NCBI GenBank assembly: GCA_025362395.1
Contig: JANYGK010000091.1
Location: 1-64,000 of the forward strand
Direction of reading: 5' to 3'
DNA length: 64,000 nucleotides
From: Bacteroidota bacterium
GTDB taxonomy: Bacteria; Bacteroidota; Bacteroidia; B-17B0; Aurantibacillaceae
Made by a program: the position numbers and the translations under genes. This document shows, one piece after another, positions 45,089 to 54,811 of the stretch; the first letter of the stretch is position 1; each line of letters begins with the position of its first letter. The notes below the pieces were generated by a model, which did no database searches, had not been told where the DNA came from, and saw only the letters and a list, made by a program, of their open reading frames with translations.

Positions 45089-46498
45089 ATGCAGAAACTA
45101 CAATCGTCATTCATAGCACTGATAAGTGTATTTTTCTTTTGGGGCTTTGTAGCTGCCGGTAACGGAATATTAATTCCCTTATTTAAAGAAAAATTTACGC
45201 TTACCCAATTTCAATCGCAATTGGTAGACCTTTCTTTTTATGCGGCATACGCCATAGGCTCCGTTATTTATTTTTTTACATCACGTGCCATAGGCGATCC
45301 CATTAATAAAATCGGGTACAAAAAAGCTTTGATCCTAGGCCTGTTAGTTTCTGCGATCGGCTCCCTGTTTTTTATTCCTGCCGCAAGCTTAAACTCATAC
45401 CCATTATTATTGTGCGCGCTGTTTATAATTGGTTTAGGCTTTGCTTTACAACAAATTGTTGCCAACCCGTTTGTAATAAATTTCGGTGCAAAAGAAACCG
45501 GCTCACATCGCTTAAGTCTTGCCGGCGGCATTAATTCATTTGGAACAACCATTGGCCCCGTAATTTTAAGTTATGCTTTGTTTGGCAATATTAGCGCTCC
45601 TGCCGCTGCTGACAGTAGCTTGGAAGCTGTAAAAATTCCGGCACTTGTTTTATTTACTCTGTTTATTTTATGCGCGGGCATTTTATGGTTCTCTAAATTA
45701 CCGGCTGTTACCGCTTCCGAAGAGTTAGATAAAGACTTGGGAGCTTTAAAATATCCGCAACTTACTTTAGGAATGGTTGCTATTTTTATTTATGTTGGTG
45801 TAGAAGTAACCATACAAAGCAATATGGGAGCATTACTGGCAATGCCTGAAATTAAGGGTATCGATCATACTAAAATTTCGCATTTTATTTCCTTGTATTG
45901 GGGAAGCTTAATGATTGGCCGATGGACAGGCGCTTTGGCGGTGTTTAATTTTAGTAAAGTAACAAAAATAATGATGCAGATTGTAACACCCTTTATTGCG
46001 TTTGGTATTATATACGGTGTAAATTATTTAACAGGAAGTCATGTAGAAGATTACCTGTTTTACATTCCTTACGTTTTACTGGCAACCGTTATTTTTATTT
46101 TTTCAGGCGATAAGCCCGCCCGAACGTTAATGATATTAAGCCTGACAGCCTGTGTTATGATGATCATTGGTTTAGTAAGCACAGGTAATTTAGCATTGTA
46201 CTCCTTTATAAGCGGAGGCCTATTTTGCTCCGTGATGTGGCCTTGCATTTTTGCTTTAGCTATTACAGGTTTAGGAAAGTATACAAACCAAGGCTCTTCT
46301 TTACTGGTAATGATGATATTGGGGGGAGCCGTTATACCGCCGTTCCAGGGTTATTTAGTAGATACTTTCAACCCTCATATATCCTATATAGTAACTGTAT
46401 TTTGTTTTGCTTACTTAGCATGGTACGCTTTTAAAGTAACGTCTATTTTTAAAAAACAGGGTATAGAATTAGAAACAATAGCAGACGGCGCACATTAA
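45089..46498 (+). CDS. Sugar MFS transporter, FucP-like
   Basis: The 469-residue permease has about 12 membrane segments. It shows the FucP-type MFS pattern common in Bacteroidota: GFVAAGNGILIPLFKEKFTLTQFQSQLVDLSFYAAYAIGS, GIGFALQQIVANPFVINFG and HRLSLAGGINSFGTTIGPVI near the N-terminal half, and FISLYWGSLMIGRWTGAL, IFIFSGDKPAR and MWPCIFALAITGLGKYTNQGSSLLVMMILGGAVIPPFQGYLVD in the second half. It would import a hexose-type sugar with a proton. The neighbouring GH92 gene suggests mannose or a glycan fragment; that link is inference. Confidence 0.9.
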   Translation: MQKLQSSFIALISVFFFWGFVAAGNGILIPLFKEKFTLTQFQSQLVDLSFYAAYAIGSVIYFFTSRAIGDPINKIGYKKALILGLLVSAIGSLFFIPAASLNSYPLLLCALFIIGLGFALQQIVANPFVINFGAKETGSHRLSLAGGINSFGTTIGPVILSYALFGNISAPAAADSSLEAVKIPALVLFTLFILCAGILWFSKLPAVTASEELDKDLGALKYPQLTLGMVAIFIYVGVEVTIQSNMGALLAMPEIKGIDHTKISHFISLYWGSLMIGRWTGALAVFNFSKVTKIMMQIVTPFIAFGIIYGVNYLTGSHVEDYLFYIPYVLLATVIFIFSGDKPARTLMILSLTACVMMIIGLVSTGNLALYSFISGGLFCSVMWPCIFALAITGLGKYTNQGSSLLVMMILGGAVIPPFQGYLVDTFNPHISYIVTVFCFAYLAWYAFKVTSIFKKQGIELETIADGAH

Positions 46499-46529
46499 TT
46501 TATAACAACCAAAATAAACAGTACTCAAA

Positions 46530-46982
46530 ATGAAAGTAACGATAAACGTAAAGCTGGTCAATTCAAAATTTAACCAGGCTTATGCCGATAAAGAAAATGA
46601 AGGCGAGGAAACGGAAGACAATATCAAATATTTGTGGGAAGATGAATTTGAAGTACAGGGCAACGTTGCCAACTTTAAAGTAGTAAATAACACAAGCTAC
46701 CAATTAAAAGGATTATACCCGGATAATGATGAATTTTGTTTTGATATCCCTGACATGACAGTGTTGGAATGTACTATGGACAATGGTTCTATGACTTTGC
46801 TGCCTTTTTCGAAAAAAGCCATCAATAAAACAGACAAAACAGATACTAAAACCGGAATGACCTTTTTTGTACAATTAAAGAGCATTAGAGATGTTGTAAA
46901 TCCCATGACAGGCGTTTATATTTTAAAAGATGATTATCCAAAAGAATTATTGGAATTATATAATGATGAAGAAGAGGAATAA
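46530..46982 (+). CDS. Small acidic protein of unknown function
   Basis: The 150-residue protein is acidic at both ends (KENEGEETEDNIKYLWEDEFEVQ; YNDEEEE terminus), with no signal peptide and no recognised family. The central region (VANFKVVNNTSYQLKGLYPDNDEFCFDIPDMTVLECTMDNG) looks beta-rich, as in a small sandwich. It sits 31 nt after the sugar transporter and 8 nt before the GH92 gene, so it belongs to the same likely operon. It may be a cytosolic accessory protein. Confidence 0.55.
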   Translation: MKVTINVKLVNSKFNQAYADKENEGEETEDNIKYLWEDEFEVQGNVANFKVVNNTSYQLKGLYPDNDEFCFDIPDMTVLECTMDNGSMTLLPFSKKAINKTDKTDTKTGMTFFVQLKSIRDVVNPMTGVYILKDDYPKELLELYNDEEEE

Positions 46983-46990
46983 TTACAAAT

Positions 46991-49939
46991 ATGACTTATA
47001 AATTGTCTAAAGTAATAATTATAGTATGCTTTATGATTGGGCGTTTAAGCTACGCTCAACATACAACCTATGCGGGTTATGTAAATCCGTTTATAGGAAC
47101 AGGTGGTGCAGGTCATACCTTTCCGGGAGCAGTGCTTCCTTTCGGAATGGTTCAATTAAGTCCTGATACAAGGATTGATGGAAGCTGGGAAGGTTGCGGC
47201 GGATATTATTTTACGGATTCTGTCATTTATGGATTTACACACACGCATTTAAGCGGAACCGGTGTAAGCGATTACGGCGATATACTAGTAATGCCGACAG
47301 TCGGCGAACCAAGCTTATCTAATAAAATCTATTCATCCAAATTTTCTCATCAATCGGAAACAGCATCCGCCGGGTATTATTCCGTACAATTAAATGATGA
47401 TCATATTAAAGCGGAATTAACTGCAACCACTCGTGTTGGTATTCATAGGTACACATTCCCGAAAACAGATAAAGCCAATATTATCATTGATCTGTTACAC
47501 CGCGATAAAGCATTGAGTACTAACCTAACTATAGTTGACAGTGTTACCTTGGCGGGCTACAGGACCAGTGAGGCTTGGGCAAGAGAGCAGCATGTGTATT
47601 TTACCATAAAATTCAGTAAACCATTTAAAACGCATGCCATTACTTCCGGCAAAGAAAAAGTGAAAGCTTCATCAGAAAAAAGCAGTGACATTGTTGCAGG
47701 AGGTTTTTTTCAATTTGACGTCACCGACGGTAAGCCGCTGATCGTTAAAGTGGCCATTTCACAAACAGATGGCATAGGGGCTACAAAAAATTTAATGGTA
47801 GAAGCTCCCGAATGGGATTTTGATGCTTATAAAACAAATGCCGAAAAAGCTTGGGAAAAACAATTGTCTAAAATTGAAGTGAGCGGCGATACTAAAGAAA
47901 AGCTAACCATATTTTACACGGCATTGTATCATACAATGATACACCCCTCTGTAGCATGTGATGTTGACGGGCGTTACAGAGGACGGGACAAAATGATGCA
48001 TAAAGCGGAAGGGTTTACCCCTTACACCGTATTTTCTTTGTGGGATACGTTTCGTGGATTGCATCCTTTATTGAGTATCATAGAAAAAAAACGAACCGCC
48101 GATTTTGTAAATACGTTTTTACAGCAGTATAAAGAAAGCGGCCGCTTGCCTGTGTGGGAGTTATCAGCCAACGAAACTGACTGTATGATCGGCTTTCACA
48201 GCGTTTCCGTTATAGCGGATGCTCTTTCAAAAAACATAACCGATATTGATACTGTAGCTGTTTATGAAGCTATGAAAGCTGCTTCAAATTATAAAGGGTT
48301 CAGTATTCCAACGTTTAATAAAAACTATTATTTACAAATTGATGATGAGTCGGAAAGCGTTTCTAAAACATTGGAATATGCCTATGACAATTGGTGTGTA
48401 GGAGAAGTGGCGAGAAGATTACATAAAAACAACGACTACCTTTTGTATTCAAAAAGAGCACAGGCTTATAAAAATATGTATGATAAAAAAACAGGTTTTA
48501 TGCGGCCACGCAAAAATGGAAATTGGCTTTCCCCTTTTGAGCCCAAAGAAGTAAATAACCATTACACGGAAGCAAATGCCTGGCAGTACACTTTTTTTGT
48601 ACCGCAGGATGTGGACGGGTTAATAAAGTTGATGGGTGGTGATAAAGCCATGGAAAAAAAACTGGATGAATTATTTACTACAAGTTCACAAACCGAAGGC
48701 CGTGAACAACCTGATATTACCGGGCTTATAGGGCAATACGCTCATGGCAACGAACCGAGCCACCACATGGCATATTTATATAATTATATTGGAAAGCCAT
48801 ACAAAACACAGGAAAAAATTTATAAGATCCTCACAGAGTTTTATAAAAATTCGCCCGACGGATTAATTGGCAATGAAGATTGCGGACAAATGAGCGCCTG
48901 GTATGTATTAAGCTCTATGGGCTTTTACCAAGTTTGCCCGGGTAAGCCCGAATACACAATAGGCTATCCATTATTTGACACTGTAAAAATTCATATAGAC
49001 AGCCTGCACATATTTCAAATTACCAAAAAAAACGCGGCAAACCATTTTCAATATATACAATCATATACACTAAATGCAAAAGATCAAAAGCGTTTATACT
49101 TTTCTCACAACGAATTAACAGCGGGAGGAAAATTAGAATTTACCATGCAGGACAAAGCTGACACCTCTAATCTACTAGGCAAACAATCGTTTCAAAGGCC
49201 GCATACGCGTATTAATATTAACCTGTTAACACCTGCGCCGGTTATCAGTACACCTAATGCCATTTTTAATACCCGGGTAACGGTAAATATAGAACCGCCT
49301 GCTCTTAAAACGTTTGTTTATTATACTTTAAACGAGCAACAGCCTGATAAAAAATCGAAGCTCTACACGGGCAGTTTTACCTGCGATACATCCCTTACGA
49401 TCAAAGCTATCGCTTATTCAGGCAGAGACAGCAGCTCGGTTACCGTTAGCCGTATTTATAAAAGATCAAACGATTGGAGGATCACTTTAATAAGCAAATA
49501 TAATAAACAGTATTCTGCCGGAGGCGAAATGGGCACTATTGACGGACAACACGGAACAACGAATTGGAGAAGCGGAGAATGGCAGGGTTACCAAGGCCAA
49601 AACTTTGAATGCATTATTGATATGGGCAGCATAAAACCCTTAGAGCTTATCACATCAAGCTATTTGCAGGATACACAAGCATGGATCGTATTTCCTAAAA
49701 AAGTAGAATATTTTGTATCGGAAGACGGTAAAAATTTTAAACCGTTCGGAACTATTGAAAATGGTGTTGCTGCTGATGATTATTCGGTACAGATAAGGTC
49801 TTTTAGTACGACCGGCTCAACAAAAGTAAACGCCCGTTATGTTAAAGTAAAAGCAATTAATTTCGGAAAGCTTCCTGACGGGCATATTGGTAAAGGTGGT
49901 GACGCTTTTATTTTTATTGATGAAATTGAAATACGATAA
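46991..49939 (+). CDS. GH92 family glycosidase (alpha-mannosidase type)
   Basis: The 982-residue exported enzyme has a signal peptide (MTYKLSKVIIIVCFMIGRLSYAQ). Its GH92 signatures are YVNPFIGTGGAGHTFPGAVLPFGMVQLSP, the FSLWDTFRGLHPL segment, PVWELSANETDCMIGFHSV (catalytic glutamate region), QYTFFVPQDVDGLI, GNEPSHHMAYLYNY, and GNEDCGQMSAWYVLSSMGFY (catalytic acid/base region). The C-terminal part (~755-980) carries a chitobiase-type beta-sandwich (VNIEPPALKTFVYYTL) and a discoidin-like F5/8 C-type domain. Known GH92 enzymes are calcium-dependent exo-alpha-mannosidases. Together with the sugar transporter it suggests use of mannose-rich glycans. Confidence 0.95.
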   Translation: MTYKLSKVIIIVCFMIGRLSYAQHTTYAGYVNPFIGTGGAGHTFPGAVLPFGMVQLSPDTRIDGSWEGCGGYYFTDSVIYGFTHTHLSGTGVSDYGDILVMPTVGEPSLSNKIYSSKFSHQSETASAGYYSVQLNDDHIKAELTATTRVGIHRYTFPKTDKANIIIDLLHRDKALSTNLTIVDSVTLAGYRTSEAWAREQHVYFTIKFSKPFKTHAITSGKEKVKASSEKSSDIVAGGFFQFDVTDGKPLIVKVAISQTDGIGATKNLMVEAPEWDFDAYKTNAEKAWEKQLSKIEVSGDTKEKLTIFYTALYHTMIHPSVACDVDGRYRGRDKMMHKAEGFTPYTVFSLWDTFRGLHPLLSIIEKKRTADFVNTFLQQYKESGRLPVWELSANETDCMIGFHSVSVIADALSKNITDIDTVAVYEAMKAASNYKGFSIPTFNKNYYLQIDDESESVSKTLEYAYDNWCVGEVARRLHKNNDYLLYSKRAQAYKNMYDKKTGFMRPRKNGNWLSPFEPKEVNNHYTEANAWQYTFFVPQDVDGLIKLMGGDKAMEKKLDELFTTSSQTEGREQPDITGLIGQYAHGNEPSHHMAYLYNYIGKPYKTQEKIYKILTEFYKNSPDGLIGNEDCGQMSAWYVLSSMGFYQVCPGKPEYTIGYPLFDTVKIHIDSLHIFQITKKNAANHFQYIQSYTLNAKDQKRLYFSHNELTAGGKLEFTMQDKADTSNLLGKQSFQRPHTRININLLTPAPVISTPNAIFNTRVTVNIEPPALKTFVYYTLNEQQPDKKSKLYTGSFTCDTSLTIKAIAYSGRDSSSVTVSRIYKRSNDWRITLISKYNKQYSAGGEMGTIDGQHGTTNWRSGEWQGYQGQNFECIIDMGSIKPLELITSSYLQDTQAWIVFPKKVEYFVSEDGKNFKPFGTIENGVAADDYSVQIRSFSTTGSTKVNARYVKVKAINFGKLPDGHIGKGGDAFIFIDEIEIR

Positions 49940-49972
49940 ATGTACCTTTACATTTCCTAAGTCTTCCTATTT

Positions 49973-51199
49973 ATGAGATCAAAAATTATAACTGTTTATT
50001 TAAGTTGTATTACGCTACTTATACACGCACAACTAAAACAAGGTGACTGGAGAGGTGTTTTACTGTTAAATAAGGAAAAGGCATTAGAGCTCCCGTTTAA
50101 TTTTGATATAAAAATAATTGAACAAACTACTGTATTAACCATACACAACGCGGAAGAACGCATTACTGTTAATGAAACGGTTTTAACTAAAGATTCGTTT
50201 AATTTCAAAATGCCTGTATTTGATACAGAATTCAGAACCAAGTTAACGGGCGATACGCTTTTAACGGGTGTATGGATAAACCATACAAAAAAAGAAAATA
50301 ATGTTATTTCTTTTACAGCTAAATTTGGTAAGGCAAATCGCTTTATAGTTCCCACTGAAAAACTATATTCGTTTTATGATGATCAATGGGAAGTTACATT
50401 TAGTCCTAATACAAATGATAGCAGCAAAGCTATTGGTGTGTTTAAACATGTGCAGGGCACTAATGTTGTGGAAGGAACTTTTTTAACGGAGACAGGTGAT
50501 TACCGTTATTTGGAAGGCATGGAATCGGGGGGTAAATTGTATTTGTCGTGCTTCGACGGTTCTCATGCCTTTTTGTTTACCGCAACACATACCATTAACA
50601 AACAAATTAACGGTGTGTTCTATTCAGGCGGCACATGGCAGGAACCCTGGATAGGCAAACGAAATAAAACATTTAAGTTAAGGGATGCGGAAAAACTGAC
50701 CTATTTAAAAGATCCTGATCAGGTCATTAATTTTTCTTTTAAAAACAGCAGTGATCAAACCGTTAGTTTAAGCGATGAACAATTTAAAAACAAAGTCATT
50801 ATTGTTCAAATTATGGGAAGTTGGTGCCCGAACTGTATGGATGAAACCGCTTATTTAACAACCGTTTATAAACAATATAATAAAAAAGGGCTTGAAGTAA
50901 TAGGCCTGGCTTATGAGCGAACCGATAATTTTGAAAAAGCAAAAAATAACATCCTGCGTTTAAAATACAGGTTTGGCGTAGACTATGAAATACTCATTAC
51001 AGGTTTAACCGGGAAAGATAAAGCATCTGAAAGCCTGCCATTTTTAAACGGCATCATGGCTTTTCCCACGACTTTAATTTTAGATAAAAACCATAAAGTT
51101 AAATCTGTGTACACGGGCTTTAACGGGCCTGCCACCGGTAAGGCCTACGAAAACTATACCATTAAAACAGAGAATTTGATTAATGAATTGCTTAAATAA
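49973..51199 (+). CDS. TlpA-like thioredoxin-fold exported protein
   Basis: The 408-residue protein has a signal peptide (KIITVYLSCITLLIHAQ), a ~240-residue N-terminal beta-rich domain (QGDWRGVLLLNKEKALELPFNF through PWIGKRNKTFKL), and a C-terminal thioredoxin domain with the redox motif GSWCPNCMDETAYL (Cys-Pro-Asn-Cys). ResA/TlpA-type proteins reduce periplasmic disulfides. It follows the GH92 gene, so co-transcription is likely, but a role in glycan use is not evident. It converges on hflX with no gap. Confidence 0.88.
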   Translation: MRSKIITVYLSCITLLIHAQLKQGDWRGVLLLNKEKALELPFNFDIKIIEQTTVLTIHNAEERITVNETVLTKDSFNFKMPVFDTEFRTKLTGDTLLTGVWINHTKKENNVISFTAKFGKANRFIVPTEKLYSFYDDQWEVTFSPNTNDSSKAIGVFKHVQGTNVVEGTFLTETGDYRYLEGMESGGKLYLSCFDGSHAFLFTATHTINKQINGVFYSGGTWQEPWIGKRNKTFKLRDAEKLTYLKDPDQVINFSFKNSSDQTVSLSDEQFKNKVIIVQIMGSWCPNCMDETAYLTTVYKQYNKKGLEVIGLAYERTDNFEKAKNNILRLKYRFGVDYEILITGLTGKDKASESLPFLNGIMAFPTTLILDKNHKVKSVYTGFNGPATGKAYENYTIKTENLINELLK

Positions 51200-52399
51200 T
51201 TAATACAATAAGTTATTATACGGAAACCGCTTTATATGAATTCGTTTCACAACTTCATAAATTATTTTCTTGAACTCTTCTATATTATCTTTTTCTTTAG
51301 CGCTTATAAAAAGTGATTGATGATCGAGCGTGCTCATCCATGTCTTTTTAAGCTCATCCAATGATAGATTTTCCCGTGTCATTGGAGTAAGATCATCCTC
51401 CTCTTTTTTGACATATTGAAACGCATCAATTTTATTAAAGATTAATATCGTTTCTTTATCGCCGGCGCCAATATCGATAAGCGTTTGCCTTACAACCGCA
51501 ATGTGATCTTCAAAATTAGGATGCGAAATGTCGACTACATGCAATAATACATCTGCCTCGCGCAGCTCATCCAGTGTCGATTTAAAGCTTTCTACCAATT
51601 GCGTGGGCAGCTTCCTGATAAAACCAACGGTATCACTTAAAAGAAAAAATAAATTATCCAGGGTTACCTTTCTAACTGTTGTATCAAGGGTTGCAAATAA
51701 TTTGTTTTCAGCAAACACTTCACTTTTACTAATCATGTTCATAATAGTTGATTTGCCCACGTTGGTATAACCTACTAAAGCTACGCGCACAAATTCTCCC
51801 CGGTTTTTACGCTGCGTGGCCATTTGCTTATCAATAATTTTTAGGTCTTCTTTCAACTGAGCAATCTTATCGCGCGCAATCCTTCTGTCAGTTTCAATTT
51901 CCTTTTCTCCTGCCCCGCCGCGTGTGCCCGTGCCGCCGCGTTGTCTTTCCAGGTGGGTCCACATACCGGTAAGGCGCGGTAATAAATATTGATATTGCGC
52001 TAACTGTACCTGTGTTTTAGCATGGGCGGTTTGTGCCCGTTGTGAAAATATTTCTAAAATCAACGTGGTACGGTCTAATATTTTTACGCCTAATTCTTTT
52101 TCTAAATTTCGTTGCTGTGAAGGAGACAATTCATCATCAAAAATAACCACCTCAATTTTATGTTCCTTTACAAATACTTTTACGTCGCTTAATTTTCCTT
52201 TGCCTATAAACGTTGCCTTATCCGGCTTTTCAAGCTTTTGTGTAAATACTTTTTTAGTTTCAACGCCATAGGTTTGCGCTAAAAACGTAAGCTCATCCAA
52301 ATACTCGAATGCGAGCACTTCATTTTGCTTTTTATTGATAACGCCAATTAAAACAGCGCTATGTATATGTGTTTCGGTAGTTTTAGATTCGGACTTCAT
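51200..52399 (-). CDS. hflX: GTPase HflX
   Basis: HflX is a ribosome-associated GTPase that splits stalled or heat-damaged 70S ribosomes. The 399-residue protein has an N-terminal nucleotide-binding-like domain and GTPase motifs: GYTNVGKSTIMN (G1), the DTVGFIRKLPTQLVESFKSTLDE switch (G3), NKID (G4) and SAKE (G5). The glycine-rich linker is RGGTGTRGGAGEKEIETDRR, which is characteristic. It stands alone, downstream of the surface-protein gene on the same strand. Confidence 0.95.
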   Translation of the reverse strand: MKSESKTTETHIHSAVLIGVINKKQNEVLAFEYLDELTFLAQTYGVETKKVFTQKLEKPDKATFIGKGKLSDVKVFVKEHKIEVVIFDDELSPSQQRNLEKELGVKILDRTTLILEIFSQRAQTAHAKTQVQLAQYQYLLPRLTGMWTHLERQRGGTGTRGGAGEKEIETDRRIARDKIAQLKEDLKIIDKQMATQRKNRGEFVRVALVGYTNVGKSTIMNMISKSEVFAENKLFATLDTTVRKVTLDNLFFLLSDTVGFIRKLPTQLVESFKSTLDELREADVLLHVVDISHPNFEDHIAVVRQTLIDIGAGDKETILIFNKIDAFQYVKKEEDDLTPMTRENLSLDELKKTWMSTLDHQSLFISAKEKDNIEEFKKIIYEVVKRIHIKRFPYNNLLY

Positions 52400-52477
52400 T
52401 CATCATTAAAATCAGGCGATAAAAGTACTGTTTTTATTCCTTAAAGCTAATGTCCTCTTGCTAAATAAAGATAAACG

Positions 52478-54787
52478 TTACCTGGCCGTGTGCAATAATG
52501 TAACGTGCCCCACCATGGTTTGTGTTCGGCGCTTAACAGGGCCGTTCATGGCTTTATATTCTATTTTGTAAACGTAAACGCCTTCTTCGCATGTGGCGCC
52601 TTTGTATTTCCCGTTCCACCCTTCGTTGGTAATCGCCGATTCAAATATTTTTTCGCCCCAGCGGTCAAAAATCATCATTTTAAAATCATACAGTTCAATG
52701 CTTACCGGCACAAACAAATCGTTCAATGAATTACCGTCGGGTGTAAAAGCATTGGGCACATACAAGGTTGATATTTCATTTACTTTCACAAGCATACTAA
52801 CGTTGTCTTCACAATTATAAAGCGTTGAAACAACGAGTTTAACCAAGTAACTGCCGGTATCCGCGTACGTATGCGTTGGGTTTACATCGCCTGTTAGAGT
52901 GCCGTCTCCTAAGTTCCAGGCAGCATTGTCATAGCCCGCAGAGGTATTATGAAACGCCACTTCAGGGTTTAAAAAATCTGTTCCTGTTGGAGGCGTAAAA
53001 TTAAAATTTGCTTTTGGTTTGGGATGAACTAAAATATAATCCGGTTTAGTAGACGTATTTTTACAGCCTTTATCCGACACTGCCGTTAAGCTTACGGTAA
53101 ACGTACCCGGATTTTTATAAATATAGGTAGGTGATTTAACCGTTGAGGCATCTCCTGTGCCGAAACTCCAAAGCCAGCTGCTGACAGACGGTGTAGGGGC
53201 CGATAAATTTGTAAAGTTTACGATCAGCGGTTGGCAATCGTTTGTAGGATCCGCGGAAAAATCAATAATGGGAAGCGGGTTTACGTTTACATCGATCGTA
53301 TCAGAATGCACCACACAATTATTTTTATCCGTCAGTCCAACCCAATACTTTGTAGGGCTTTGCGGCATTGCCAATTGAGTTAAAGAATTTGTACTTATAC
53401 CTGAATCATTTACACCGGTGCTCCAGGCAACGTTATAGGGCTTAATACCTCCTGAAAAAACAGAAGTTAATACAACGATATCATTTTTACAAATAGTGTT
53501 TTTGTCGGAAGCAATCGTTAATAGTAATTTATCCGGCTGATCTACAAGTATTGTAGAGATCGTATCTTTACACCCCATTATATCCATTCCAACTATACTA
53601 TATGTGCCGGCAGCAAGCGTATTAACAGTAAAGGTAGTTATAGCCGTGCTATTTAAAGAATACGTAGGGCTTCCGTATCCCACATTAGAGGTGAATGTTA
53701 TCACACCGTTACTTTCACCAAAACATACCACGCTGTCTACATCCAACAATTGCAGATCCAATTTTTTATAATCACCTAAAGTAAATACACCGTAATTTGA
53801 ATTACCGGTAATGGTTTCATTATTTGTTGCACTGTTATTGGCGCTTGCCAAATGTGTCCATCCCGCGTTATAATACCACGCCTGCAAATCACTTTCTATA
53901 ATGGCATTTGTGCTGCCGCCGGTTAAATCCCATTCGTTTTCAATGTAGGTAAATTGTTTATTGGCAACGGGGTTTGTGTTGTAGTTGCTCGTGTTGATCA
54001 CCCAAAAACGGTCGAGCATTTTGGGCGCATGTTCTGTTGCGCAATTGTTATTAAGATTTGCTACACCGGTTGGTAACGGCCTGTTATTGATTGCCGGGGT
54101 AGTTACTGTAGGGTACGTGGATACGCTAATAGCGCCGGTGGTGGATTGCGCTCCCGGAGCCGTAATATTTAACGTAAGCGGAATGTAATTAGCAGCTAAC
54201 GAACCAAACGGAAAAACATAACTGCCTGCCGCGCTGTTGCCAATGAGCCACTGAATAATACCATAACCCGGTACAGCCGGGGTTTCACTAATGATATAGC
54301 CGGTTGTTCTTGTAACCGCGCCGGGTAAAGGATTGGTAACAAACAGGGTATTACTGTTTAGGTCTAACGGTCTGGCCATTACTGCCAATACTCCCGTTGC
54401 GCCACTCACAAAAGTATTTACGTTTAATGTTTTTACACCGCTTCCCAATAAAGTTAAATTATTAAAACGTGTGGGCTGAGTGCCGTTAATAGATTCGTTT
54501 CCGCCTGTCAGTTCTACAGAGCCTGTTGTAGGTGCTAATGCGCCTGAAGTGGAATTGTTTGTCCAGTTCCCCGATAAAGAAATTAAGCCTGAATTAGTAA
54601 TTAAGCCAATATTAGGGCCTGCATTTGTATTAATCACTTCCCCTTGTATAAACACCAGCGCGCCCGGTTGAACGGTAACACCGCTGCCGTTATTATAAAA
54701 TTCATTTTGAGCGTGTGTATATTGTAATGTTACCACTAAAAAAAGTAACAATGCAAGCTTATATATATGTGGTACCGGTTTTTTCAT
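52478..54787 (-). CDS. Exported PKD-domain protein with gliding-motility C-terminal domain
   Basis: The 769-residue exported protein has a signal peptide (PHIYKLALLLFLVVTLQYTHAQ). The N-terminal ~330 residues are a beta-rich region with GSVELTGGNESINGT. An SprB-like repeat (~355-410, DSVVCFGESNGVITFTSNVGYGSPTYSL) is followed by PKD domains (SWLWSFGTGDAS; WNLGDGTLTG). The C-terminus is a gliding-motility sorting domain (YVPNAFTPDGNSLNDLFVP through the end), which marks export by T9SS and attachment to the surface. Likely roles are adhesion or motility accessory functions; no catalytic residues are seen. Confidence 0.85.
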   Translation of the reverse strand: MKKPVPHIYKLALLLFLVVTLQYTHAQNEFYNNGSGVTVQPGALVFIQGEVINTNAGPNIGLITNSGLISLSGNWTNNSTSGALAPTTGSVELTGGNESINGTQPTRFNNLTLLGSGVKTLNVNTFVSGATGVLAVMARPLDLNSNTLFVTNPLPGAVTRTTGYIISETPAVPGYGIIQWLIGNSAAGSYVFPFGSLAANYIPLTLNITAPGAQSTTGAISVSTYPTVTTPAINNRPLPTGVANLNNNCATEHAPKMLDRFWVINTSNYNTNPVANKQFTYIENEWDLTGGSTNAIIESDLQAWYYNAGWTHLASANNSATNNETITGNSNYGVFTLGDYKKLDLQLLDVDSVVCFGESNGVITFTSNVGYGSPTYSLNSTAITTFTVNTLAAGTYSIVGMDIMGCKDTISTILVDQPDKLLLTIASDKNTICKNDIVVLTSVFSGGIKPYNVAWSTGVNDSGISTNSLTQLAMPQSPTKYWVGLTDKNNCVVHSDTIDVNVNPLPIIDFSADPTNDCQPLIVNFTNLSAPTPSVSSWLWSFGTGDASTVKSPTYIYKNPGTFTVSLTAVSDKGCKNTSTKPDYILVHPKPKANFNFTPPTGTDFLNPEVAFHNTSAGYDNAAWNLGDGTLTGDVNPTHTYADTGSYLVKLVVSTLYNCEDNVSMLVKVNEISTLYVPNAFTPDGNSLNDLFVPVSIELYDFKMMIFDRWGEKIFESAITNEGWNGKYKGATCEEGVYVYKIEYKAMNGPVKRRTQTMVGHVTLLHTAR

Positions 54788-54811
54788 TTACAATAATTTT
54801 AATGCATCAAC

